From Eupeodes corollae (taxonomy: Eukaryota > Arthropoda > Insecta > Diptera > Syrphidae), in the NCBI RefSeq assembly GCF_945859685.1, contig NC_079147.1, forward strand, positions 82,700,315-82,764,314: DNA of 64,000 nt, in the 5' to 3' direction. Position numbers and translations under genes: made by a program. Below are positions 11,870 through 22,274 of the stretch, piece after piece (the stretch's first letter is position 1; the number at the start of each line of letters is the position of its first letter). The notes below the pieces were generated by a model that was given only the letters and a program-made list of their open reading frames with translations, was not told the origin of the DNA and made no database searches.

Positions 11870-12690
11870 AAACAGGGGGGTCATGACTCCTACGACACCC
11901 CCCGTGGATCCGCCATTGCGTATATATGCGATATTGAGGTTTATCTAATCGCTCATAATATTGCATGTGTACATAATAATACAATTCTATTTCTTTTTTC
12001 TGAATGAAAGAGAAAACAAAAAGAACTTGCAACAAAATAAAATACCTAAATACTCCTAAAAAAAAAATTAAAAAGTGGAATGGGGGTGTTAGAATTATTA
12101 TGCACTTACTTTGAGTGTTAAATTTCTAACTCTCTCCTCGCCTACACACTCACCGCACCACACTCTCTTTCTTTTTTTATTTCTCTCTCCTTATCTCTCT
12201 TTTAACGTCAAACTAAAAAGAACAAATAAAATAGTTTTGTTTACATTAACTGCGTCGCTATTTTACCAATTAATTCAAGCGAGACTCGAATCCGCTAATA
12301 ATACAAAAGAAAAAAGTTGCAAAAAATGTAAAAATAAAGAAGAATAAAAGAAAACAAGTCATGTTATGGTTTAGAGATACCTCCACAATTCTCACTCAAA
12401 TAACATCTGTTTCTAATCATATGTCAAGCTCATGCGCAAGTTTAAAAAATAAAACTAATCTCTAACTCAACTCAATTTAGAAAGCTTTTCTTCTATCCCA
12501 TTCTCATTTACCATTCCATATCATATCTCAATATAGAGTGATAGAAAGAGAGTCGATAGAGTGTGTAGAACTCACAAAAGAGAAATTCAAGTGCAATCTC
12601 ACTCGATTTAACACTCTATACAAGTATAATATCGCCTGCTCCTGTAAAACACTCATGGCACTCGTAACACTCGTCAAAAATTAAATCTTC
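11870..12690. other. Noncoding DNA rich in CT and GA runs
   Basis: No gene. GGATCCGCC at 11906-11914 may be the edge of an old element. From about 12100 the strand alternates CT-rich runs (CACTCTCTTTC, TTCTCTCTCC) and GA-rich runs (GATAGAAAGAGAGTCGATAG). Such GA/CT tracts are typical sites for GAGA-type factors upstream of fly promoters. Confidence 0.4.
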
Positions 12691-13850
12691 TGATTCTGTT
12701 AGCCGCGTTCTATCCGACCGCACGCGTTCTTATAAGTTCCATTAATTTCTTTCATTATTTTTCTCTGCTGATTAAGACACTCTCGCTACCACACAAGTCA
12801 TTATTTTTGTTAATAATTTTATAATTCTCTATCGCGTAACTTAATATACATAAGAGCTCTCGCCAAAAATAAAGAAAACGAAAATGAATTAAATTAAAAT
12901 ATTTATACAACAAAAAAAAAGCTGCGAATAAATTTTTGTTAAATTTTAAATAATTTTTTTTGGAGTTGTTGGAGTTCTTTTAAATTTTATTTTTTTCTCA
13001 AATTTTAAATATCTGTTCTTCTCTGTGCAAATTTAACGAGAGAAGTTCTTTGGTTTTTCTTTTCCAAAAAAAGAGAAAATATAAAAACACAGTGTGTGCA
13101 ACAAATTTTGATTTAAATAAAAAAGATCAAATAAAATAAAAATTGTTATTCAATGAAATAATAAAAATGCTAAGGATTATGCAGTGATAGTTCAAAAAGG
13201 TGAACAAAAATTTAAAAAAATAAGAAAATATCAAAAAATTTCACACTTTTCTCAATTTTTAAACACAAAAAAGAAAAAAAAAATGAAGTGATTATGATTC
13301 CCTTCGAAAATGTCGTGCAAAATTGGTTCAGTGATTCTTGTTAAATAACAAATTAAGTTTTAAAATCAATGAAAAATACGTAATAAAATGAGAAAATACA
13401 CACCCCCTTCGCATCTGCTTCTTGTTCTTTTTAAAGTGAACAAAAATTAGTGAAAAATTAAGAAAAAATAAATGAAATTTTATTTTTCTTCAAACTGTTA
13501 TACAATTGTTTTCAGTTTCTTTTAGTTTGGTTCAAATGAAAACGCAAAAATGAAAAAAAGAAAAATTCGGATGTCTGTTACACAATTTTTTGTGTTGTGT
13601 TATTTTGTGCCTTCATCTTCATCATTATCATCATCTTTAACGTTCTCGTTGTTGTTCCTCTTCTTCTTTCGTTTTTGTCTTCATTCGTTTATCTCTTTAT
13701 TATTATTACAATTTTTTTTTTTAATTTTTTAGTTTTATTTATAATTTTACAATTGTTTAATGAAAACGCAGGCACACAGTGTTGTAAAGTTGCTTCATCC
13801 TTTTTGTTTTTGCCTCCCTCCTCACATCCCATTGTGGTTGTTCATTAAAA
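12690..13850 (+). promoter_or_regulatory. Candidate promoter and 5' non-coding first exon
   Basis: Around 12700-12740 a GC-richer patch (GCCGCGTTCTATCCGACCGC) is followed by TCTTATAAGTTCC (TATA-like, 12730) and an initiator-like TTCATT about 25 bp on. The next 1.1 kb is AT-rich and full of stops, with fly-leader-like text such as CAGTGTGTGCAACA. It ends at AAAA|GTGAGT (13851-13856), a strong donor. No ATG frame stays open to that donor, so it would be an untranslated first exon. The next + strand coding exon in the window is at 37601. The linkage is inference, and cDNA would be needed to prove it. Confidence 0.35.
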
Positions 13851-15171
13851 GTGAGTACAAATATGTGCTGCATTAATTTAAAACAACGAATAAAAGTAGA
13901 TGAAGATACATCATCAACAAAATAGCATCTAATAAGAGAAAAGGAAAACAATACAAAATAAAATAAAACTAAAGCAAAATATGGAGGCAAGTTTAACTAA
14001 AGAGTACCTACGAACAAGCAGCAAAAGCATCGACATCAGCATCAGCTTCCTCCCAGTACCTCCTTACCCCTAAAAGTACCAGAAGCAGTAACCGAACCAC
14101 AAAAAAGGCAGATAAAGAAAGAGTGAGAGAGACGAGGTAGAGAATCTATAAAACTATGTTAGTAGGGTATGTGCGCCTATTTGGGTGGCTTCAGTTTAGA
14201 TTGGTTAGGGGGAAGGACATAGAAAGAGAGAAAAAGAGGGTATGTAATCAACACAGCATTGCCATGCCAATATGATTGTGAGATAAGAAATATTGAAAAG
14301 AAAACAAAAATTACACTAGGAATCTCGTGGGAATTAAAGGACTTCTTTTCTCTCCTTCCCCGTTATATCAATACAATAAATAGAAATTGAAATGATTGAT
14401 TGTGCAGTGTTTTTATTGCTTTTTTTTTGATAGGGGGGGGGGGAGGACAGAGTGTAAGACCTTTTCAAGTTTTGATAATAAATTACGAAGTAGGTAAGGT
14501 TAAGTTGAGTAAGGATATGGATTGGGTATATTATTTTATTTATGAGATATTTGAATTATTTTCATCTTTTTTTTTAAGATACATTTCTCCTTTAGATTGA
14601 AATTCAATGTTTTTATCTCGTAAAGGTTATTATGGGTAGATGAGTACTTGATGTTTTGGTAGATAGATTTGTAGGTACTTTGAACTTTGAAGTCTTAACT
14701 CAAAAAGGAAAAAAGTCTAACTTTATAAAGATTTTGAAGATGAAATTTAATTTCTGAGATAAAAAATGTTTGTTTGAATAAATTTAAAACTATACATATT
14801 GTTGTTCCCCACAGAAAGTCACTAGGTTATTTTTTTTTCTTATTTCTTTGATATTTTGTTTGAGGAAATTTGCATTTTTATGGATTCTTAATTTTTAGGA
14901 ATTCTATTATTTGAAGAAGCGAAATTTAAGAATTCTTACTTAAATTTTGTATGTGAAATAATAAAGGGATGTTGTTTGAGACGAGAAAATGATATAAATT
15001 TTGTCTTGCATGTCAAATACTTGCTTTAACCAAATCTATGTCTTGATTGATATACAATATTAAATATTTAATAGTGCTAAAGGTTTTTAGAACATTCGGC
15101 GTAGTTCTTACTTAAAGTAAGTTAAAATAATAAAATTGAGGAGAATGTTGTCAAATAAAATGAAAAAAAAA
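13851..15171. other. Noncoding, probably intronic DNA
   Basis: No gene is supported. GA-rich text at 14105-14250 and an uninterrupted G run inside 14431-14443 are the main features. Short open frames are low-complexity. Confidence 0.4.
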
Positions 15172-15204
15172 CAAAAAGTATACGCCTTAGTGAACCAATC
15201 TTAT
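15172..15204 (+). repeat. SINE leader fragment
   Basis: GTATACGCCTTAGTGAACCA followed by ATCTTATTTA is the leader that precedes the tRNA-like heads at 19.5 and 21.4-21.9 kb. Here it is cut off by the start of repeat H. Confidence 0.5.
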
Positions 15205-16230
15205 TTACTTCCCATAGGAAGTTATTGTAATGGGTCCGATTTGTCAAATTGAAAATTTTGACATTTCTCTACGTTCCAAGGTCCCTAGAGTCGAAATAAA
15301 AGATTTTTAGAAAGATGTCTGTGCGTGCGTGTGTTGTGTACGTACATTCGCGTCGTTTTTTATCGTCGTTCATAGCTCAAGAACCAAAAAAGATATCGAC
15401 TTCAAATAAATTTTGTTATACAGATAATAAGGCAGAAAGATACAGAAAGGGCTCTCAAGAAAATTGCGTGGGTGGTTTTTTTTTACCATAGCAGTTTAAA
15501 AAAAAGGTGAACATTTTGGTTAACCCCAAATATCTCATGAACCAAAAACGATAGAGGCTTGAATTAAATTTTATATAGTATATTTTTTGAAAAAAAAATC
15601 CAATTAACGCTTTTTTTATAAATTAAAAAAACTGAAAAAAAAGTCACCACGATAGTTTTACAAATACAAAATAATTTTATCTCAAAAAAGATGTTCTGCA
15701 ACGAAAAATAACGTTTTTAATATCTGGTGAGATTTTGAGAAAAAAACGAATTGACAGTTTTTTTTATAAAAAATAAAAACCTAAAAATTTTACTCAAAGT
15801 TGGTAAAAATTGAATATCGATATTCAATCTTTTTAAAAAACTTGAAATTTAGGCTTCAGACTTATTTTATCTTATAAGAAATATTGTGTTCAACATTCTG
15901 AAAAATGTTGAGAAAAATAGAATTGATAGTTTTTTTTACAAAAAATAAAAACCTAAACAAAAAAATTAATAAAAGTTGGTAAAAATTGATTTTTGACTCA
16001 AATATCTTTTAAAAATTTTAAGATTATGGTTTCCAACTAATTTTATCTCATAAGAAATATTGTTTTCAACATTCTAAAATATTTTGAGAAAAATCGAATT
16101 GACAGTTTTTATAAACAAAATAAAAACCTAAACAAAGAAATTAATAAAAGTTGCTAAAAATTGATTTCGACTCCAATATCTTTTCAAAACTTTGAGATAT
16201 TGGCTTTAAATTACTTTTATCTTTTGACAA
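15205..16230 (+). repeat. Repeat H copy 2, tandem internal units
   Basis: The copy opens with ACTTCCCATAGGAAGT and continues GTAATGGGTCCGATTTGTCA, matching the inverse of 11.4-11.8 kb. The AATTGACAGTTTTTTTTA block recurs near 15743, 15920 and 16095, so units are 175-177 bp. Each also contains AAAAATAAAAACCTAAA and AAAGTTGGTAAAAATTGA. The copy stops where the Harbinger MITE begins, so its far end is missing. Confidence 0.65.
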
Positions 16231-16240
16231 ATACTGTTGT

Positions 16241-16505
16241 CATAATAGCAATTCAATGCATGCTCCGACCTGACGTTTCGTTTGACAATCGTAAGGAAAA
16301 GAACGTAATGATACTCCAAACGGAAGCTCTAGTTCAATTATCTGAACATTTGCATTGTCTGACAGCTCAACAGCTGTAAAAAAATGTCAACAAACAAAAT
16401 ATTTGCTCTTTGGAGAGATGAAATAATATAAATGTCATTCAAAGCAACCTCGAAGCAGGCCCACCATAACGCAGACGAAGCCGAAGCTAAAGCGTGGTTG
16501 TGATT
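16241..16505 (+). mobile_element. Harbinger-derived MITE
   Basis: The left 200 bp match 30823-31020, the leader of the Harbinger element at 30.8 kb (shared AATTCAATGCAT, CTGACAGCTCAACAGCTG and GTCAACAAACAAAAT). The right end at 16472-16502, inverted, reads ACGCTTTAGCTTCGGCTTCG. It matches the left end of that Harbinger (ACGCTTCAGCTTCGGCTACG at 30784). The pieces fit an element whose whole coding interior was deleted. The left inverted repeat itself is missing here. Confidence 0.6.
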
Positions 16506-16514
16506 CAGCTATTA

Positions 16515-16690
16515 GAGTCAATATAATTATTCGTGTCGTCGCGATGGTTAATGCATAGCATTGGCATGTCAGAGGTCTGAATTCGATCCGTTTCAATGCC
16601 ACCTAGAAGTGTTTCCACTCTTACTACCCTCGGGTTTGTTGTAAGTTCGTTGGCCCTGGTTCTTTACGGACTGTTTGCTTGCTTATTTCA
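16515..16690 (+). mobile_element. SINE, diverged copy
   Basis: A tRNA-like head (GTCGTCGCGATGGTTAATGC, then GAATTCGATCC as B box) is followed by GCCACC and a body with GGCCCTGGTTCTTTACGGAC. The latter matches the SINE tail at 46.6 kb. The central body is shortened. Confidence 0.55.
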
Positions 16691-17390
16691 TAAATTTAGT
16701 AAAAAGTTAAGTGCATATTTATTAAACAACATCATTGGATTAAACATTCTTCCTTTATTGAAGTCAGTTTATGTTTTAAATATATTATTTAAAAATCTTT
16801 GATTTTTTTAAAGTGAAAAAGTTAACACAAATGTTTCGGACAAATTAATTGATTCAGTTTTTCAAAAAATTACATAAACCTTTTTGTTCTGTAATTGTGT
16901 GAATACTTGGCCAAAACTGAAGATCTTTCAGATAATTGAAAATTTGAACGCCTTTTTTTATTTTAATTTACTTAATAATCTGTTGTTTTTTAGGCGTCAG
17001 AAAATGTTAATTTTTTCCAAAACGGTACAACAGCAATGTCCCTTCTATTTTTTTAAACCAAAATTAAAATGTTTTATATAAAACAATGAAACCTATAAAA
17101 AAACGAAAAATTGGGATATTTTCTTATCAAAGTGTTGAGAGTTGTTGTTAGAGATAGTGAACAGAACCAATGTACAGCTTACCATTAAGCTCTATATCAA
17201 AACAAAATGTGATATTTTGAAATTTTCTTGTTAAAAGCAACAATTATCAGTTTTTATTCACCGTAAAAAAACAATTTATTTGTTTTCTAATTCAATATAT
17301 TGCGTGTTGATCTAAATCTGGGGCGTATACGTAACTTTCTTATTTAACTTGTTGCTTTTAGTCAAAGTAAAATCAAAGTAAATTCCAGAT
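16691..17390. other. AT-rich noncoding DNA
   Basis: No supported gene. GGGGCGTATACGTAAC at 17321-17336 contains the inverse of the SINE leader core, but no tRNA head is next to it. Confidence 0.35.
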
Positions 17391-18442
17391 CCTATGAAGC
17401 ACAGATTCGACATTTTTGCGAAACAGTCGTAGCTTTGTTCGCTGATAGAGTTATTCCTCCAAATTTTCGGAGAGGGTACTTCAAAGGTATTGAAAGCTCT
17501 CCATTTTTTACGCCGGCTGCGAGGAAATATTTATTTGAGAAGATGGTCAGGTTCTGAAGCTGATTGTTTTGCCGGGATTAATTTTCAGCCCCACAAGTTC
17601 TTCTTCCACACTTGCTGTCATTTGATGAAGATCCATCATCCTATGAGGGAGTAAGCAAACATTGTCCGCGTAAACCAAGTGCCTTAAACAGGTTGTCAAA
17701 GTTTATTGGTCCTGTCTGATTTCAAAATCATCTGACAACCTACCATCGTGCAGAACGTGAACTTGGATCCATCATATGCTGCTTTAATAATAACAATTAG
17801 TTTTTCTGCGATGCCTCTCCTCCGCAAACCTAACCAGATATACTCCCTGTTAACGCTATCAAAGGCCTTCTCGAAGTCGATGAACAGCAGGTGTAGTGGT
17901 GATCGATATTCAACGCACTGTTCAATAATAATCCGCAGGGTGTTAATGTGATCAATACTGGAGTATCCAGAGCGGAATCATGCTTTTTCGCCATCGAGTC
18001 TGGCCTCAAGGTGTTCTCTGATACGTTCCAGTATAACTTTTGCTACTATTATGGCAACGGCAAGTAGAACGCAAATTCCTATCCAGTTTTTGCACTTTGT
18101 TAGATCACCTTTTTTGGAAGCTTGACGATAATTTCCTCCTTCAACTCATGGGGAATGCTTTCGGTGGTCCAGGCTTCTTTTATGAGCGGATGAAGCAGTT
18201 CGCTTGATGACGTTGGCGCTGCTTGTAAAAGCTCTGTGGGAATTCCATCTAGTCCTACCGCTTTGTAGTTCTTTAGTGCTTTACTTGCGGCAACGATCTC
18301 ATCTTTACTGAGATGAGCTGTGTGGATTCGGGGATTAGTTTCTTCAGACGTTTCAGAAGATATCGGCTGCACGTTGTTTGCAAACACTCGGTTTAAAACC
18401 GAAGAAAAGTGTTCTTTCCACCTTCTGACTTGACGATACAAA
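17390..18442 (-). pseudogene. LINE E reverse transcriptase, copy 1
   Basis: The minus-strand N-terminal part (18441-18100) reads RRWKEHFSSVLNRVF, KALKNYKAVGLDGIPTELLQ and IPHELKEEIIVKLPKK, the start of a non-LTR RT domain. Downstream on the minus strand are palm and thumb remnants, including INPGKTISFRT-like and KLRLF text, to about 17400. Order and motifs match the longer copy at 44.1-45.7 kb. Both ends are truncated and several frameshifts are present. The protein would copy element RNA at a nicked target. The family resembles widespread endonuclease-RT LINEs; I do not assign a clade. Confidence 0.72.
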
Positions 18443-18449
18443 AATGAGT

Positions 18450-19419
18450 TATTAAAATAGTTCTTTATTAATTCTCTGACTAACTTTTATTAGACTTTTT
18501 TAGAGGTGTCAATTTTGAAAATTCTTATTTAGTGTATATTATATCCATACTTGCACAACTTAAACCACATGATGAACAGTTCTTTGAATGCAAGTTATGT
18601 TGCTTATCATTATGAATGCCTTTATCAATAAAAAACACCCTTTAAAAAAAATTCTTACATTATTTCCAAACAATGCACTTTGTACAGAATTCCATTTTCA
18701 ATAATTTAAAAAGTGAATTTTTATCAGCTGACACTAATAATGTTTATTATTTGTCTAAGAATGAATATTTTTATCATTTTTGATTGATTGATCTGTTAAA
18801 ACTATAAAAAGAAATGTTTGATAAGAGTTTGGAAGTAATTAATTTTAATTTGATACGTTTTTATTTTTTGGAAAATGAAAAAAAAATCGTTATCAGAAAA
18901 CTTTATTAAAATTGTATTGAAAGCATAGTAACGCATCATTAGAATAAGGGGTTTATGTGGAGCGTGTTAAATATGTATTAGAAAAGTTGTCTTCTTTTTT
19001 TACTTTGTTTTTCAAAACATATGCTCGAATTGTTTAAAAATATTTCTTTGAATTTATTTTTGATGATTGATTGCAGTTGAAAAAAATATCTTTTCTAAAA
19101 GGCAATGCCAATTTTCGAAATATTATTTGAATATCTGCTAAAGAAACATTTACGTTCAAATGCAATGCATTTAAAATAGATATAATTGGTGTTAAAAACA
19201 TCAAGACAATTTTGGTCATCACGAAAATATTGAAAAAAAACAGCTTCAACAAATTTTATAGCTTCAAAAAGTCTTAAATAAGTTTTTTTCAAAATTATTT
19301 TAAAGCCAAATCTAACTGAGGCATTAAAATCAAAACCCTTTGAAAAAGTATATTTGACTGCAAGTTACAAAACCATGTAGAGCAATGATAAACAGATTAA
19401 TAATAGGTTTCCAATACCA
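18450..19419. other. AT-rich noncoding DNA
   Basis: I see no gene or repeat with a second copy in the window. Open frames on the minus strand at 19034-19292 are Phe/Asn/Ile-rich, as expected by chance in this composition. Confidence 0.4.
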
Positions 19420-19572
19420 AATGTAAAATACACTGGCTTGGACAGGGATTGAACCCAGACCTCTGGTATGACAATCTTACGCATTAATTATCACCACACC
19501 AAGAATAATCCATAGATTCTTCAAACTACAAAATAAATAAGATTGGTTCACTACGTCGTATACGTGTTTTTT
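19420..19572 (-). mobile_element. SINE head with leader
   Basis: On the minus strand: ACACGTATACGACGTAGTGA, then a leader rich in T, then the tRNA-like unit CTTGGTGTGGTGATAATTAA ... GGTCTGGGTTCAATCCCTGT CCAAGCCA. The first and last bases of this unit (CTTGG and CCAAG) can pair like an acceptor stem. The A box (TGGTGTGGTGA) and B box (GGTTCAATCC) are well kept. This is the cleanest tRNA-like head in the window. Confidence 0.65.
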
Positions 19573-19599
19573 TATTATATTTATTTTGAAAAAGTTTCA

Positions 19600-19825
19600 T
19601 AAAAGTTTTCGTTGTTTTGTAGCTTGTGAACAATAAAGACCCTACAGTTTTTTATCAGATCGGAACAACTGGATTCAAAAGCTCGTTTTATGACAAAAAT
19701 TACTCTTAGAGAATTTTTCAATTCCTCGAAAGAGTCAGTAACTGTAAATCTTCTAGGTAGCTTAGATGAGGATAGAACCCAGATTTTAAGCATGAAGCTC
19801 TTCTTGATTAGATTATATTCGATTA
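19600..19825 (-). mobile_element. SINE body, degraded second copy
   Basis: TTTATGACAAAAATTACTCT and TTTTTCAATTCCTCGAAAGA match the body of the SINE at 3.2-3.5 kb (GACAAAAATTACCC and CAATTCCTCGCAAGA). The head toward 19800 keeps ATAGAACCCAGA, a worn B box. Confidence 0.5.
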
Positions 19826-20344
19826 TTCCATTTTTGACTTACTTTAGTACTGACAAAAATGAATTTTGCTAAGTCCACAGTCCATATAGAGTTTCATACC
19901 TATAAAAACGTTTAAGGTTTTAAATTTCAAAAACATTCTCTTACAAAATTATGTTTGAATGCTTTTGAATAGTAAAACAAAATAAATTAGTCCAAAAAAT
20001 CTTAAAAAACTGTTTCAATTGAAAACCTCTGATAACTGAACTCTATCTTGTGTTTTAACTACAATCTCTTCTAAGTTAAGTTTAAAGGGATTTCCATATT
20101 TTTCATAGTTCATTCTTAAAATTAATGTCAAATTTAAAATTTATGTCAAAATTGCAAAAGAACAAAAACAAAAAATATCTTTTTTAAGACAAATATAATT
20201 TTAAGAATTTATTTAATGAAACACATTTTAAAGAAGATAATTCGAAAATGTAAAATGTTAAAAAGACAAAATGTTGTGTAATTGTTATCTAAATTTAACA
20301 AAAAAATATTGAGTCTTAACCAAAAGAGTTCAATTTATTTAACA
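19826..20344. other. AT-rich noncoding DNA
   Basis: No gene or repeat recognised. Confidence 0.35.
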
Positions 20345-21222
20345 AATACATTTTGCTATACAGATAAAAACGCAAAAAGATGCAGAAAGGGCGCTCAAGA
20401 AAATTGGGTGGGTGTTTTTTTACCAAAGCAGTTTAAAATAAGGTGAAATATTTGGTTAACCCCAAATATTTCATGAACCAAAAACTCTAGAGACTTGAAT
20501 TGAATTTTATATTATAAATTATAACGTGATACCAAATAAATATACTTTTGGAAAAATTCCAAATAATGGTAAAACAATATAATTTACCTCGAAAAGTTAA
20601 CGAATAAAAAACGATTTTATTTTCAAAACAATTTTGTGCAACGAAAAATAATTAAAAAAAAAATCTAGTAAAATTTTAAGAAAAATCGAATTGACATTTT
20701 TTTACAAAAAATAAGAACCTAAAAAATCATTACTACAAGTTGGTTAACATTGTTTTTTGACTCAAATATCTTTTCAAAAATTGAAGGTATAGGGTTCAAA
20801 CATCTCACAGAAAATATTGTTTTCGACGTTTAGTAAATTTTTTATAAAAATCCAGTCAGTTTTTTCACAAAAAATTAAAATCTACAAAAAATAGTACGCA
20901 AAATTGGTAAAAACTTATGTTCGGTTTTTGATATCTCGTGAAGACATTGACTTTAAATTAATTTCATTCATCCAATTTGTATTTGTTTATAAAAACTTTC
21001 TGAATAAGAACTTTTGGGAAATGCTACTAAAATTGGTGAAAATTGTTTTTCAACTAAAAATCTCTTTGAAAAAATTAGATTTTGCAATTAAACTATTTCA
21101 TTATATGCAAAATATTATTTGTAGTTCTTTAATATTTTTAAAAAATTCAACTGAGAACAAGACAAATAGACAGACAGGATTTGAAGTTATCAGTGTGGGT
21201 CGCATCCCAGCCTCTTTTTTAT
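20345..21222 (+). repeat. Repeat H copy 3
   Basis: This copy starts inside the family, at TGCTATACAGATAAAAACGC. It keeps GGTTAACCCCAAATATTTCA and AATCGAATTGACATTTTTTT. It ends with ATCAGTGTGGGTCGCATCCC then AGCCTCTTTTTT, the terminus seen inverted at 10483. Units here repeat at roughly 160-175 bp. The open frame across its end (20904-21323) is a by-product of the AT-rich repeat and not a gene. Confidence 0.6.
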
Positions 21223-21399
21223 ATTTTTGTTTCAAACTGGAAGTTTTTGAGGGATTCGATGGTATTAACAAATTTTATAGTTTTATTGTAAATGTAAAAT
21301 GTCTTCTTAAAGATAAAAGCTAACAAAACTTTAAAAAAATATTATAATAATTGACATTAAAAAAGTTAAAATAATTAGCATAAACAAATTAAATCATAA

Positions 21400-21965
21400 A
21401 AAAACACGTATACGCCTCAGTGAACAAATTTTATTTATCTCAGTTTTAAGAATCATTGTATTGTCCCTGGGATGGTGATGGATAGTGCGAAGCATTGTCA
21501 TGCTTAAAACGTGCTTTTCAATGCAGTCGTTTTGATCCGGTATAAAAACTGTTGGGTCCTCACTCTTCACAAGCTACAAAACAACCAGAACTGTTGTAAA
21601 ACTTTGTCAAAATAAATTTAATTAAAAAACACGTATTCGCCTAAGTGATCAAATTTTATTTATTGTACTTTTAAAAAGCAAGAAAATCAAGGTATTATTC
21701 TTGGCGTGACGTTTGTAAGTGCGTATGATTTGTATACCAGAGGTCTGGGTTCAATTCTTGTCTAAGCCATTTTTAAGTGTTTTTTTTCACATTTATTGCC
21801 TTGTCCGAGAAATTAAAAAATTCTCCAAGTTGAGTTTTGATTCGATATAAAAATTGTAGGTTCTGACTCTTCACGAGCTGTTAAACCACCAAAACTGTTG
21901 TAAGACTTTGTTAAAATAAATAAAAAAAAAAAAACACGTATACGCCTTAGTGAACAATTTTTATT
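21400..21965 (+). mobile_element. Cluster of three SINE units in tandem
   Basis: The leader motif recurs at 21406 (GTATACGCCTCAGTGAACAA), 21632 (TTCGCCTAAGTGATCAAA) and 21935 (GTATACGCCTTAGTGAACAA), always after A-rich runs. Unit 1 (21406-21628) and unit 2 (21632-21932) each contain a tRNA-like head (unit 2: TTGGCGTGACGTTTGTAAGT and GGTCTGGGTTCAATTC). Both end with CTGTTGTAA-ACTTTGT-AAAATAAAT. Unit 3 keeps only the leader and about 30 bp. The order suggests repeated insertion into the A-rich tail of the previous copy. Confidence 0.6.
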
Positions 21966-22274
21966 TTATTTACGTTTTAAGCATCAGCTTTCGAAAATGC
22001 GGCTAAAACGGAAAACGAAATCATTACATATTTTTTCCTTGTGTTTATTTTAGAACTAAATTTTCATAATATACTAACAATTTAGCTAAATTGGTTGAGC
22101 TATTCAAATATGAAATATATAGTAACTTATAAAATTTTTGGTTCAAAACCTCTAAAAGTTATTTCCACACTTGTTGTAGTTTGTTGTTTTAAATGTTGTC
22201 TTAGGTTTTTGAAGGTGAAATCCATTGCAATTGCTTTGTTGTGTAGACTTAACTAACTTTTAATCCAGCTTATA

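Noticed and set aside
13550..13848. Two overlapping Phe/Ser/Leu-rich + strand frames
   Set aside because: They come from T-rich runs (TTCTTC, ATTATT) and share no motif; I treat the segment as untranslated leader.
14431..14443. G-quadruplex candidate in the poly-G run
   Set aside because: A single uninterrupted G run without spaced repeats; more likely a length-variable homopolymer.
19430..19505. tRNA gene
   Set aside because: A and B boxes are good, but the unit carries a leader, is repeated with divergence, and the body continues into SINE sequence. It is a tRNA-derived SINE, not a functional tRNA.
20904..21323. 139-codon + strand frame
   Set aside because: It lies across the end of repeat H and is not open in the other copies, so it is chance.
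21400..21965. CRISPR-like array of repeated motifs
   Set aside because: Only three leaders with unequal, homologous spacing; a eukaryotic SINE cluster explains it.
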